A DNA stretch of 64,000 nucleotides from Leishmania donovani. Taxonomy: Eukaryota; Euglenozoa; Kinetoplastea; Trypanosomatida; Trypanosomatidae. This document shows positions 10,587-21,234 of the stretch, piece after piece. Under the pieces are notes generated by a model. That model worked only from the letters and a program-made list of their open reading frames with translations, ran no database searches and was not told the DNA's origin. The position numbers were made by a program, and so were the translations under genes. The stretch's first letter is position 1; every line of letters begins with the position of its first letter. The DNA lies in contig NC_018263.1 of NCBI RefSeq assembly GCF_000227135.1, forward strand, positions 1,827,367 through 1,891,366, read 5' to 3'.

Positions 10587-13500
10587 ATGCGGAGTGAGAC
10601 GATCATGAGGCGCGCGCACCGTCATGCCAGCGGGCATGGAATGGGCGGCGTCATGAGCAGCACCAGCGCGACAGTCGTCCCGGCAGCAGAGTTAGCGGAC
10701 GCAGAGGCAGAAAAACTGTCGAGCGCGGATCGTAGTGGCGGCAACGGCACGAGCAACTGCAACGATGCGGCGAAGCAGGCGACGGTGCTGGAGCGTTTGT
10801 GGAGACCAGTGGAGTGCGTCCTAATGGACATCTGCTACGCGATTGATGATCGGTTCATTATTCCACAGAACATCACTGCTGTGCCGGCGCTCATAGAAGA
10901 AGAGTTCACTCACCGGCAGGGGTTTTTTATGCTTCTGGGACACTTTATCTCGATCTCAACTCTCATGGTGTTTGCCGCCTACTCCCGCCGCCTGAGCAAC
11001 CTGGTGAGTGGGGCGTCGCCAGTGATGGGTGAGATTCTGTTTTGCGTGTCGCACCTCTCTCAAGTGACTCAAGAGCAGCTAGGCTGGAGTCTGTTCTGCA
11101 CTGGCTTCCTGTCACCCAGCACTTTTGAGTGGGCAACGACGGAAAGCGGCATCAGTGGCGGTGTGGCGATATTGGGCGGGGCAGGCAGCCCAGGCTCCAA
11201 GCGGCAGATGCTCGGAGCCAATGGCGGTGGCGGATTTGGCGCCAGCGGCGCGTCAGCCGGTGGGTCGCAGGGCTCGACTGGCATGGGCGGTGGTAGTGCC
11301 GGGGGCATCGCGGGCTGTCCGTACACAGGTGGGAACCTGGTGCGGTACTTGTTGGGGCGCAAGGCTAACAGCATGATTCGCCAAGAATCGTTGCGATCGT
11401 ACCTGTACTCTAGCTTTTACTCGCCGTCGGCATTCTTGGCGGAGCAGACGGTGTGGTTTGTCCTGTTGGCGGCGACAATGGATCTGGTCTCCATGCAGCG
11501 GCTAGCCGTGGCAGCCTTCTTCGCAAACGTTGTGGGATGGCTGCCAGTGTACTCTGTCAAGTCGTTGGCCGGGCTGGGGGTGGCTCTGGTGGTGGTGTTC
11601 ATGTATTGGATTCCGTCGTCGGAGGTGGATGACGCCGTTCTCTCCGTCACATTTTTGCAGCGCCCCATGCACCGCTTGCTCTCTGCCTACTGCGCCTCCC
11701 TCTGCATCACTCTCTTGTTTGCCGAGACGCTCCTGCTGGAAGACGTGCGACGGGTGATCGTTCATGCTGTCTTTACGCTGCCGCAGCGGCTGCTGCGCGT
11801 CGGCGGACATCACCCGGTCGTTGCAAAGATCGTGCATGGGTGCGCGTGGCTGCGGTGCGAGTATTTTTATTTCGTCGACTTTTACTTTTTCTTGGGGATG
11901 ATGTGTTGGCTGTCACTCGTCTTAATGGAGACGGCGGCGGGCATCTCGGTTTTCGGCACTGCGGCGTTGTTAACTGCGGTTCCGTGGCTGGTCGGCAGCG
12001 GGTGGAGGGAGACGCCGATGCAGGCGCTCAAGGACACGGTTATTTATGTTGGTTTCTACGTGGTAGTGGCGATTCTGCTCGCCCACGTCGTGCCGTGGAG
12101 CGGGTTAGCATTCTTGTCTAATGCCCTGCAGTCAGGTGCAGTGTTGTTTCTCATGGCGGCGCGCTGCGAGTGCAAGCAGCCGGGCGGGAGCGCGTACGTG
12201 CTGCTGTGGGTGGCGATGATGTGCGTTTACCTCTACCTGAAGGCTGGGGCGATGCGCGGGACGACGGGCTCATCGACGTGGAGCCTGTACGACTCAAACC
12301 CTCGCGCCAACTTTGCGAAGGCGGCGTACGCTGTGTGGTGCGGCGGGCCGGAGACGGAAGAGGGGGCGCTCAGCCTGCTTCGCAGTGCGTGCATCACTTT
12401 CTGGCAACTTCTCTCCAAAGGTTTGAGCGAAGAGGGCATTCAAGTGCTGCACTTCAACGTAGTCGTTCTCGGCTCGATGCTGCTGTTTTCCACTACAGTG
12501 CGCGCCGTGGTCGTGGAGGGCGTACGCTTCTCGAGCCCTGGACCAGCGGTATCAACCTCAGCGGAGGCCACAGCCACACCCGCCGCGGCACTGGCAGCTT
12601 CCTCCGTGTCGCTTTTGCCGACGAGCACAACCGCTGCTTCGGCGAAAGGCGATCACAACGGTGGCGCTGCCCAAACCTTGGCAGGGCGTCAGTGCTGCTT
12701 CCGTAGCGTATTAAACGGCTCCCACTGTAGTGCGCCCACGTCCTCGTCATGTGCGAAAAGCAGAGCCGCGGCACATGCTGTCGGTGCAAAGGCTTCGTCG
12801 TCGTCGACTGCCAGCATCATGAGGCGCTCATGGCAAGCGCCAACTCATGCTGCAGCCGCTGCGATTGACGCGTGCGGCAGAGGCAAGTGCAGTGATGGTG
12901 TTGCAGCACCAGAGGAGGGCGGATCGGAGGAGAGTGTGGCAGAGGCACTTGTAGAGATGGAAAAGGTGATCGAGGAGGCAAAGGAGGCCACCAGAGAAGT
13001 GTGGTCTGTTGCACAAGGAGTAGACGAGCAACCAGCCTGGCCAGCGCCTCCGGCCGCCACAGGTGTGTCGCCTGTCGAGGATGAGGAAGCGCCGGCGGTG
13101 CTAGAGGAAGAGACGGAGATGCCAGCGGCGCCGCTAACTTCGACGTCGAGTCCAAGTATGTCGAAGCGCGAGGACAATCAGAAGGAGCAGCGGCCACAGC
13201 TGTCCACCGCGTCGTTGACCCAGAACCCGGCATCGGTAGACTCGGTGGACGAGGCTGTGAGGGAGGAAAATGAGAAGACGCCTCCTCAGCCGATCAGTGG
13301 TCTCGACAGCAAGAAAACGGAGGTGGCGTCAACCGTGTTTCCGAGAGACGAGAGCGACCTCATCCAGCATGCGTCGCGGAGCGCATCCCTTGAGGAGATT
13401 GTCAACTGCACCGCCACATCTTTCACCTCAACAATGTGCCGCTCCGACATGAGCTCAGCCATACTATCCAGCTTTCGCCACGAGCAAGCCGCATCGCTCA

Positions 13501-16073
13501 CGAGCCGCAGCTCGACAGCCGCGGAGACACCGCTGGAAACTCGTCGCGAACGGCAGGAGCGGGAACGCGAAAAGGATCGACGATACGAGCGAGAGCGCGT
13601 CAAGACACCGGCATCCACGGCCTCCTGTGCCTCGGCTTTGCCGTTTCCGGCGACAAAGGCGCAGCGAGAGGAAGCTCAGACGCCGCCGCAGCAGCGGACA
13701 TCCAAGTCGTCAGGGGGGCAGAAGACGTCTACAGACACCGAAACACCGACCGCTGCGTCCTCGGCGCCCGCTCTTCCACTGCCGCGCTCCCATACGGAGA
13801 GCCTAAAAAAGGCCGCGGAGACTCCGATGAGTCCCCTGGTGACCAGCCGCCAGACGGCTGTGACAGAGAGTAAGGAGTTGGTGCGGTCGAAGAACTCAGG
13901 AGCGGACGCTAGGACAACAGCAGCTTCTGCCGCGAAAGCAGCACGCTTAACAGAATCGACGGCGTTGGCCGGTGCTGCCTCGGCTGCTGCGGGGGTCGGG
14001 GTGGGGGCCAAGAAGGACAAGGGCAAGGCGGCCAGAGACAATGGCGAGGGCAAGAAGGCCGACGGCAAGGTGAAGATGGCCGCGGACAAGAGCAGCACGA
14101 ACAGCAAAGCTGTGACTGAGCCATCTCCAGGGGACGCGAAAGCGGTGGAGTCGGCTGCCGCTAGCGGGCCCGTTACGTTCCCGCTTCCGAAGCCGCGCCA
14201 CGAGCACAAGTCAGCGGGCGAGGCTGTCGCCACCGCAACCGCGAAGGCGCCGGCCGCCGCAGCCAAAGGTGCAGCTGGAGACGCGGCGAGTGGTGAAAAG
14301 CGAGGCAGCCACAAAGCCGCCCCATTCTCCATGCCGGAAAAGGCGGGCGCGGCAGCTGCAAAGAAGGCCGCCGCCGCTGCCGCAGCACCACCCCAGATCT
14401 CGGCCTCGGCACCAGCACCCACGGCGTCGTCGTCATCGTCTGTCGCGACGGCACCGGCGGTGCTGCCATTGCCGTTACCGCGCTCAGTACAGGCAGCTGA
14501 AACTGACAGTGCGGCAGGGGCTGCTCAGACATCACCGGCAAGCGGCGAGCAACCCCATGAGGTGCCGTTACAGCAGGCCTTGCGCGACTTGCGGTGGGCA
14601 AGCGCAGCTTCACACGTGACACCAGCTGCTGGTACGGATGGGTCTGGCCAGGTGTCGGCGAGTGGGCCGAAGCATGACGTCAAGAGTAAACCCTCCGCCG
14701 CGGCGGCTGCCGATGATGCAGAAGAGTCCGACGTCAGCTACGACCTGGTCCGTGCACTCAACTTCCTCAGACTAAAAATAAACTACGCAGCCGGTGTGGA
14801 CGATGGTGACGACGATGACGGAAGCAGCTCGACGGTGTCGAATGCGGACTGCCGGCACAACCCTACGTCCTTTCTTCACTCGGACTCACCAGAGCACTCG
14901 ACAACGACACCGAAGCGCTCGCTGTCGAATGCGCCCGAGGTGAAGTTGGACGTATCTGCAGCAGCTGACTTGGGAGTCGATGCGAACGTGTCTCGCACGG
15001 TGCCTCAGCGGACTGACGAGGCTGGTGCTGCGCACGAGTCATTCGCGCTGGCGCAACCGTCAAAGAACGAGTCACTGATGAGCACCCCGCAGCGCGTCTC
15101 CCAGGCGATTCAATCAGTGTCCGAGTGGACGGCCAAGAGCAGAAGCGGCTTCGGCGACTGCCGAACGGACTCCTTCGCCTCTACAAATCACAACAGCGCT
15201 AACTCTAGCGGCAACTGCGCTCTACACGACCGCAGGTCTCCTGTCTTTCACGTCTTCTCCACTCACCCGAACGCGGCAGTTGCTGCGACGGCAGCCGAGA
15301 GCTCCTTGTCCCCGCACCCGCGGCCGGTGCACATGGACGTGGCGTCGCACGGCAGCGAACTGCTGCCTTCTGAGATGGTGGAGAGCGGCATGGAATTGTC
15401 GGCAGCTACGCGGTACATGGACTTTAACGCTGCCTGCTCCTCGCTGGGGCACTACCAGGTGCCGCAGATCGTTGCGCCGCCTTCGCCGCCGTTGGAGTCG
15501 CGGCAGTCGTCCTCCTCGCACATGCCATTCAGTGTTTCTACCTTCAACCACAGCGGATCACAGATGTCGTCGATGTCGAGCATCGGGCGATCCAACTCCG
15601 ACACTGCAGGCGATCGGAGCTCGGTGCTCCCTCGCATGCGAGGCGCGCCAAATGGCCGGGTGTCGGTGATTGAGCAGATGGCAACGCAAAAGACGCAACA
15701 GAGCGTTTCTGTTGCTGACACGATGCAGCAGATGCAGTTTGGTGCGTCGAGCATGCAGCAGGCGATGATGGTGATGATGCGCGCCCCGGATGGACAGATG
15801 GCCTTGTACCCGATGGTGTACAACCAGCCGGTGTACATGGCGGACGCGAACGGGGTGATGCAGCCCGCGCAGAGTGTCCAGATGACTTCTCATCCGCCGC
15901 CACAGCAGCAGCAGATCGTATACGCTGCTGCCGCACCGTCGCCGGGGCAGGCGGTAGAGGTTGCCTACCACATCGCACCTGACGGCTCGTACATGATGAC
16001 AGCGATTCCTCAGATGCCGCAGCAGATGATGGGCCAGTATCAGCAGCAGCAAGAGCCATATCAGCGGTTTTGA
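10587..16073 (+). CDS. Large multispanning membrane protein with long disordered tail, unknown function
   Basis: 1828 aa. The N-terminal 650 residues are hydrophobic, with about eight to ten predicted membrane segments (near 113-133, 288-303, 311-345, 364-384, 426-447, 453-470, 485-506, 537-551 and 623-643). A Gly/Ser-rich insertion (about 188-248) lies between the early segments. Residues 650-1690 are low-complexity Ala, Ser, Thr and charged sequence with no recognisable domain, including a short helix with RERERE-type repeats (about 985-1010). The last 130 residues are rich in Gln, Met, Pro and Tyr and look prion-like. I do not recognise a transporter or channel family. The best-conserved-looking block is WRPVECVLMDICYAIDDRF before the first membrane segment. 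The ATG is the first one after the probable acceptor about 430 nt upstream. Confidence 0.8.
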   Translation: MRSETIMRRAHRHASGHGMGGVMSSTSATVVPAAELADAEAEKLSSADRSGGNGTSNCNDAAKQATVLERLWRPVECVLMDICYAIDDRFIIPQNITAVPALIEEEFTHRQGFFMLLGHFISISTLMVFAAYSRRLSNLVSGASPVMGEILFCVSHLSQVTQEQLGWSLFCTGFLSPSTFEWATTESGISGGVAILGGAGSPGSKRQMLGANGGGGFGASGASAGGSQGSTGMGGGSAGGIAGCPYTGGNLVRYLLGRKANSMIRQESLRSYLYSSFYSPSAFLAEQTVWFVLLAATMDLVSMQRLAVAAFFANVVGWLPVYSVKSLAGLGVALVVVFMYWIPSSEVDDAVLSVTFLQRPMHRLLSAYCASLCITLLFAETLLLEDVRRVIVHAVFTLPQRLLRVGGHHPVVAKIVHGCAWLRCEYFYFVDFYFFLGMMCWLSLVLMETAAGISVFGTAALLTAVPWLVGSGWRETPMQALKDTVIYVGFYVVVAILLAHVVPWSGLAFLSNALQSGAVLFLMAARCECKQPGGSAYVLLWVAMMCVYLYLKAGAMRGTTGSSTWSLYDSNPRANFAKAAYAVWCGGPETEEGALSLLRSACITFWQLLSKGLSEEGIQVLHFNVVVLGSMLLFSTTVRAVVVEGVRFSSPGPAVSTSAEATATPAAALAASSVSLLPTSTTAASAKGDHNGGAAQTLAGRQCCFRSVLNGSHCSAPTSSSCAKSRAAAHAVGAKASSSSTASIMRRSWQAPTHAAAAAIDACGRGKCSDGVAAPEEGGSEESVAEALVEMEKVIEEAKEATREVWSVAQGVDEQPAWPAPPAATGVSPVEDEEAPAVLEEETEMPAAPLTSTSSPSMSKREDNQKEQRPQLSTASLTQNPASVDSVDEAVREENEKTPPQPISGLDSKKTEVASTVFPRDESDLIQHASRSASLEEIVNCTATSFTSTMCRSDMSSAILSSFRHEQAASLTSRSSTAAETPLETRRERQEREREKDRRYERERVKTPASTASCASALPFPATKAQREEAQTPPQQRTSKSSGGQKTSTDTETPTAASSAPALPLPRSHTESLKKAAETPMSPLVTSRQTAVTESKELVRSKNSGADARTTAASAAKAARLTESTALAGAASAAAGVGVGAKKDKGKAARDNGEGKKADGKVKMAADKSSTNSKAVTEPSPGDAKAVESAAASGPVTFPLPKPRHEHKSAGEAVATATAKAPAAAAKGAAGDAASGEKRGSHKAAPFSMPEKAGAAAAKKAAAAAAAPPQISASAPAPTASSSSSVATAPAVLPLPLPRSVQAAETDSAAGAAQTSPASGEQPHEVPLQQALRDLRWASAASHVTPAAGTDGSGQVSASGPKHDVKSKPSAAAAADDAEESDVSYDLVRALNFLRLKINYAAGVDDGDDDDGSSSTVSNADCRHNPTSFLHSDSPEHSTTTPKRSLSNAPEVKLDVSAAADLGVDANVSRTVPQRTDEAGAAHESFALAQPSKNESLMSTPQRVSQAIQSVSEWTAKSRSGFGDCRTDSFASTNHNSANSSGNCALHDRRSPVFHVFSTHPNAAVAATAAESSLSPHPRPVHMDVASHGSELLPSEMVESGMELSAATRYMDFNAACSSLGHYQVPQIVAPPSPPLESRQSSSSHMPFSVSTFNHSGSQMSSMSSIGRSNSDTAGDRSSVLPRMRGAPNGRVSVIEQMATQKTQQSVSVADTMQQMQFGASSMQQAMMVMMRAPDGQMALYPMVYNQPVYMADANGVMQPAQSVQMTSHPPPQQQQIVYAAAAPSPGQAVEVAYHIAPDGSYMMTAIPQMPQQMMGQYQQQQEPYQRF

Positions 16074-16211
16074 CGTGAATAGCTGAAGCCGGAAGGTCAA
16101 GTCGAGCGTGCCCTCTGCGCATGCACGCGAGCGTACGATGTTTTCACGTTGTAGAGCACGAGTGGGCGTTTCGTGGCGTCTGAGAGTTATTATTCTCCAT
16201 ACTAACGTGCA

Positions 16212-16231
16212 TGTGTGTGTGTGTGTGTGTG
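16212..16231 (+). repeat. GT dinucleotide repeat
   Basis: Ten TG/GT units about 140 nt after the stop codon of the large membrane protein gene, in its presumed 3' UTR. Confidence 0.85.
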
Positions 16232-17280
16232 CGTCTGAAAGTTCTTGTCTGGAATCGATAGCGACCACGCGCAAACTTGCTTTTTCTTTTTTTCGTAGGG
16301 GACGGTCTCGGCGTCGACTTCCAACACTCCTGAACTCAGCACAGGACAAACACGGAGGGCTGCTATTTCCGCTCTCCCTCCCACCACCCCATTCTCCATT
16401 GCCAAAAGAGGCGTATAGCAGCGCTCTACCCGTCGCTTACAGTAACTTCAATGCAGTGGAGTACTGCCGGGGCACAAGGGAGAAAACGCCGCGTTAAAGG
16501 TATACATTTTTGTTTTCTGCATGCTTGAGTCTACAGGGTTTTTTTTCTTCGCGCGTATGCGCCGAGAGCACACCTGGCGGCGGCGAACGTGAAACCACAG
16601 AGGAAGCACAGAAATCTGGAGAAAGGTGCGAGTGGGTGGATCGCCTCTGAGGTGTTCCCTGTTGTGCGTCGCTGATCATTCCGTCTCCTGTTTCAACTAG
16701 GGGACAGTACAAGCAACCTGCACACCTACTCCAAAGGATTAACAAGAAAAGTTTAACACCGCCATATCTTACTTTGCCATCCCCTCACCGCGACTACTCT
16801 CGTTGCGTGTCGCCTTGAGCTTTCTTGTTCCCCCACCTTAGCATCGCCAGCAACGAACGTACGGCACAAATTTCCTGGGTGGAACTTCTCCAGACATTGC
16901 ATCTGAATATTTTCATGCTGCAGGTTGGTGCACCGTGTCGAACTTGACGGTGCCCGTGCGGCGCCAACCTGTTAACAACGCCAGAAATACGAAAAAAAAA
17001 AAAAAACAGAAACTAAGAGAGACTCGTCTCGGACACGAGCGACAGAGGCGCCGTATTTGATCTCATCTGCGCGTGAAAAGGACGCACCACAATGTCTGTC
17101 GCTATCTCACACATACACAGCTCCTCTGTTCACGCTTAGGGAGGGAGCGGAAAGGCTAACACGGCTGACAGCTGCGGTGCAGGAGCACTTCTCTCCTGCA
17201 GGAACGTTGAGGCTTTCGCGCACTTTGTGTTTTTTCTCTATTCCGTTCGTTGTGACCCCCTCGCACTTCCCTCCCTCCTC

Positions 17281-17302
17281 CACACACACACACACACACA
17301 CA
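17281..17302 (+). repeat. CA dinucleotide repeat
   Basis: Eleven perfect CA units within the intergenic region. Confidence 0.85.
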
Positions 17303-17787
17303 CTCCGCACTTGCATCCGCTATGCATTCAGTGAGCACAGTCCTGCAGCCCTGCACGTTGGAGAGCGCGGGCATAGCGCCACCCCCCCCCCGTCTCCAAA
17401 ACGTTGTCGTGATCTACTCTTCTTCCTCTTGGGCGTTTTGGTTCTGTAGGTGTGCGCCATACACCCTCTTGTCCGACGGTCGCCTCTGTCCCGTTTCTGG
17501 TTTGTCCGTGCACCAGAGAGGCTAGAGAGAGGAGTGTGTGGGTCTGCATGTAAAGGTATACATGCATGCATGTGCTTGTGTGCGTGCATCTGCATATCTC
17601 ACCCTGTTTCACGTGGACTCCATTAACCGGCGTGACGACCTCCCGCTCTTCCTTCACACAGACACACATGTACATCCAGACCGTCACACAGCACCTTTCT
17701 GTCCTTCCCGGGTATCTTCATTTGCTCTTCCCCTTCCCCTTTCTCTCTCTATGCGCGCTGGCCGATGATACGTTGCGGTGCGGAACC

Positions 17788-17835
17788 TTTCACGCCCACT
17801 CCTTCCTTCCTCGCTTTCTGCCTCTCTCCCTCAAG
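17788..17835 (+). promoter_or_regulatory. Probable trans-splice acceptor of the alpha/beta hydrolase gene
   Basis: A C/T-rich tract of about 45 nt ends in AG at 17834-17835, eight nucleotides before the ATG at 17844. This placement also argues against translation from the GTG-initiated longer frame (17778), whose first residues would simply be encoded by the tract. Confidence 0.65.
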
Positions 17836-17843
17836 GCACCGCG

Positions 17844-20822
17844 ATGAACATCCACATATCCGGGAATCTGAGCAAACCGACCGTGATCTTTATCGCCGGA
17901 TGGCCAGACACCTGTGATGTCTTCCGTGACAACGTCATGGCTACTTTGGCCACGGACTACCGTATTGTTGGAGTGACCTTGCCCGGATTCGACGACGAGC
18001 ATCCGTTTCTGGAAGAGCTGCGCAAGCGAGGCGACGCAGAAGGGCTGAATCAGCTGGGGAAACTGCGGGGCGGGGGCAACGGGGTATCAACCGCGTGCAC
18101 GGCAACTGGGTCCACGTGGATGAGCACGCTTTCGCCGATGCGATTCCTCACCTCCGCCGGCGCTGCCCCGCAACCAAACGACAGCAGCAGCCGCGGTGGC
18201 GGGGCATGCGCGAGAACACCGCTGCAGGCATTCGGCCTTCCCTGTCGCTGCGCCGCATTAGAGCCTTTCCGCACCTCGTGGAAGGGCCACAGCTTCCAGG
18301 ATCTCGTGACGCTGCTCGAAATCGCGGTGGACACAGCCATGGAAACGTGTAACTACTGCCCAACTGTGAGGTCGCCCATCTCTGCGGAGGCGCAGGCGAG
18401 CGCGAGACGCAGCGGCGGCGGCGAAAGCGAGGCATCAGAGCCCACCACCGATGCGTTCGCGGCTCACCAGTTGCCACCCACATACACTCGGCCAGTGCTA
18501 ATCGCGCACGACTGGGGGTGCTTGTTGGCCTACGAGCTACTCCTTGCCCGGCCAAGGCTCTTCTCTCGCATCGTCGCCCTCGATGTCGGCGCGTACTGTT
18601 TTGAAAGCGACGCCGCTCACGTTGAACGCATGTGCGCTTTGGTATCCGGGCAAGGCAAGGGCACGCCAGCCGACATGGCCCGCAGCCCTTTTGCAGCAGC
18701 AGAGGCGCAAGCCGCGGTAAACAAGGAAAAGGCTGCGAATTCATCCGCTTCTGGGCGGGAGGTGGACGCTATCGCTCAGACTACTACAGCCACCTGCGAT
18801 CCAAACTTGGCTCAGCGAGGACGAATAGTGCCGGCAGCTGGCGCCGCCCCGACCCTCACGCTGCTTCGAAGACAGAGTACCTCGCCCCTGGACGCTGCGC
18901 CGGCCCTGTCGACGCTGCCGCAGATGCGCAGCGGTCCTTCCACTCCAGGGACAAAGCGCTCTCTCGCTTTGCAGTACGCCATCCGCCGGCGCAGGGGCGC
19001 CGCTCTACCGCAGCGTGCTGAGGCGCGCAAAAGGCTTTTCATTGTCCTCTACCAGTTTTTTTTGATCGCATGTGAGCTGTTTGTGCCCCATCGCCTGGCG
19101 CGCTGGCTGGTGGGGTGGTTTGCGAGCGTCTCCGGGCGACCCTCCTACTCGTACGACCCACAGATGGTGGTTACGCCGACGATGGAGCTGCTGAACCACA
19201 CTCTCAACGCACAGTTCTTTGCGCGACACCCCCTCGCTGTGGAAAACCGGGGCGCTCTGCAGCTGCCCATGCTACTGCAGACGGAGGAGACCAAAGCCTC
19301 TCCATCATCTTCAGCAGCAGCAGTAGCTACTGTGGAAGGGGGCTACTGCAAGAGCAAGGGACCTGCGCAGGCAACGGCCGCCGGTTGGAAGATCATGCTC
19401 ATCCCGTATCTGGAGAAGATGTCCGTGACAGCCTTCCGAGGCAGCGCAACGTCTGGCAATCAGGGTCAGCTGCAGTCGAATGGCCGACCCCTGTCCAAAC
19501 GTGGGGTCTGCGAGGCTTTTGAAGGAAACTGCGGCACGATTCGCAAGTCCACGCATTCTGGGCGGGCACAGCGGCACAGGCTCTACGGCGACTCGTCGAC
19601 AGACAGCTGCGCAAGCGTTGATGGGATGGGCGACAATTTGGAGGGTGACGGTGTTGCTGGCCGAAGCGGTACCACGTTTGACAAGAAGAACCCGACAGAC
19701 GACGCGCACGTCGTCTTCTCATCGTACGCGAAGGGGGCTGACATGGTGTTCGATGAGTGGAAGTCGCTCGCCGCCGGCACGCGCGGCACCGTCGATGAGG
19801 GCCCAAGCGGTCTCGGCAGCAGCGGCGAACTTGACCCGTACACCTCTGTCAACGGCATCGCTGCACCCGTGTGGGTCACCGAGGATCCGCTCACTCTCAC
19901 AGGCGCGCAGAGCTTCATGGAGACGAACAGGGCAACAGGGGTGGGCAGCAAGGACGTCAGTTTCTTGATGGCTGCCGACGGCACCTTTGCGGGCGACGGC
20001 AGTCGCGCTGACACTTTCGGCGTCTCTTCTAGCACTGGTGCAAGACAAATGCACGTGGCAAAGCGGCGCCTCTTCTACCAGGCCGTCGTCTTTCCACCGT
20101 TGAATAGCGTCGCCACCGGGTCGTCGTCGACGTCGTTTTACGGCGACCTCGACGATGGCGACTCAGATCGCAGCTCTGTCGGGCCACGCTCGACAGTGCT
20201 GAGCCGACTACGCAAGTCGAACCGCACCTCTCCGCTGCGTCCTGCTGTGCCGGTGCACGCGTCGCCCTGGCACTCGTGGATCTACCTCCGATTCTGGTTG
20301 GGGACGTTCGTGCTGCGCCTCGTAGCGCTGGTGTCGTGGCTCCTTGGTGAAAAGCCGTCCATGCAACCGTCATCTGTGCCGGGCGAAGGCATGGCAGCCT
20401 CGAGTGCCACCGGCGCTCCGAGCAGGGCGTCATCGAATGTCATGACCACAGCGATGACTACAATATATCGTCGACTGCCTGCTACGCCCTCACTCGCTGC
20501 AGATGTTTCTACTCTGCCGGGGAATGGCGACGTCGTGCTGCAGCCAAAGAGCCACGCGCCGCTAGTCACACAGCGCTACTTTGTGCCGCTGCCGATTCCT
20601 ATTCTCTTTATGTACGGCGGCGAGAAGCGCGTCATGTTTCACGCCGACCACTGGTGCTCGTACATACGTCAGTATCAGCGGCCGCGTGACGGGATTTCCG
20701 ATGTGGTTGAGGTACAGGGTGGCGGGCACTGGTTCTTCGCTGAGAAGAAGTATCAAAAGAAAGTGGCAGATCGCATCGCCGAATTCCTCGCGGCAGAGCC
20801 AACGACGCCGTATGAAGTCTGA
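17844..20822 (+). CDS. Alpha/beta hydrolase, epoxide-hydrolase/dehalogenase-like, with large insertions
   Basis: 992 aa, about three times the usual length of the fold. The first strand and oxyanion loop appear at once (VIFIAGWPDT, the family's HGxP replaced by AGWP). The nucleophile elbow is H-D-W-G-C with Asp223 as nucleophile, as in epoxide hydrolases and haloalkane dehalogenases. The candidate acid is Glu927 in YGGEK, and the catalytic base is His962 in GGGHWFF. Between the elbow and the last strands lie about 700 residues. They include a cap-like segment (about 395-450) and long Ser/Gly-rich, probably disordered insertions, plus a hydrophobic helix (near 810-835) that could touch a membrane. 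All three catalytic positions are filled, so an active enzyme is plausible; its substrate cannot be told. The first ATG lies eight nt after a strong acceptor. Confidence 0.82.
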   Translation: MNIHISGNLSKPTVIFIAGWPDTCDVFRDNVMATLATDYRIVGVTLPGFDDEHPFLEELRKRGDAEGLNQLGKLRGGGNGVSTACTATGSTWMSTLSPMRFLTSAGAAPQPNDSSSRGGGACARTPLQAFGLPCRCAALEPFRTSWKGHSFQDLVTLLEIAVDTAMETCNYCPTVRSPISAEAQASARRSGGGESEASEPTTDAFAAHQLPPTYTRPVLIAHDWGCLLAYELLLARPRLFSRIVALDVGAYCFESDAAHVERMCALVSGQGKGTPADMARSPFAAAEAQAAVNKEKAANSSASGREVDAIAQTTTATCDPNLAQRGRIVPAAGAAPTLTLLRRQSTSPLDAAPALSTLPQMRSGPSTPGTKRSLALQYAIRRRRGAALPQRAEARKRLFIVLYQFFLIACELFVPHRLARWLVGWFASVSGRPSYSYDPQMVVTPTMELLNHTLNAQFFARHPLAVENRGALQLPMLLQTEETKASPSSSAAAVATVEGGYCKSKGPAQATAAGWKIMLIPYLEKMSVTAFRGSATSGNQGQLQSNGRPLSKRGVCEAFEGNCGTIRKSTHSGRAQRHRLYGDSSTDSCASVDGMGDNLEGDGVAGRSGTTFDKKNPTDDAHVVFSSYAKGADMVFDEWKSLAAGTRGTVDEGPSGLGSSGELDPYTSVNGIAAPVWVTEDPLTLTGAQSFMETNRATGVGSKDVSFLMAADGTFAGDGSRADTFGVSSSTGARQMHVAKRRLFYQAVVFPPLNSVATGSSSTSFYGDLDDGDSDRSSVGPRSTVLSRLRKSNRTSPLRPAVPVHASPWHSWIYLRFWLGTFVLRLVALVSWLLGEKPSMQPSSVPGEGMAASSATGAPSRASSNVMTTAMTTIYRRLPATPSLAADVSTLPGNGDVVLQPKSHAPLVTQRYFVPLPIPILFMYGGEKRVMFHADHWCSYIRQYQRPRDGISDVVEVQGGGHWFFAEKKYQKKVADRIAEFLAAEPTTPYEV

Positions 20823-21234
20823 CGCGACGTGCATGGGCGTTGCAGCGCGTCTGGGAAGACTCCGCCACGAGCTCACGGTCCGATCGCTTTCTTGAGTACG
20901 GGTGAGGAGTTCATTGCTTTTCGACTGCGCTTCTGCTAAGCACCGACTGCGGCACTTGTCTTTCTGCACTCATCTATCTTATGCATGACGCCGCGCCATT
21001 ACCTGCGTTTCCGCGTGCGTTTACTTCCGTCTTTTCGCACACGAACGCGCTCTCACGTGCGCGTCGTCTTCGCCAGCACAACGCCCTCTGTGAACTTTGC
21101 CTCCTAGAGGTTGTGCTTCTACGCATCTCTACGTGGGCACGCTGCGTGTCAAATGTGCGTCACGGCCTTAATTCTTTTTCTTTTTTTTTCTTTTCGTTTC
21201 TTTGGTGCTCCTGCCCGCCCTGATGACGCCGGCC

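Larger units (their letters stand above)
16074..17843 (+). other. Intergenic region with microsatellites
   Basis: Contains a GT repeat (16212-16231), an A15 run (16992-17006), a CA repeat (17281-17302) and short pyrimidine tracts. No ATG frame here looks coding. Its last 60 nt are the polypyrimidine tract and AG of the next gene. Confidence 0.55.

Noticed and set aside
13676..14422. 248-codon open frame on the - strand
   Set aside because: It is the antisense shadow of the Ala-rich disordered region of the large membrane protein; GC-rich codons rarely give stops in that phase.
17281..17302. Tandem short repeats as a possible CRISPR array
   Set aside because: These are dinucleotide microsatellites without spacers; the genome is eukaryotic.
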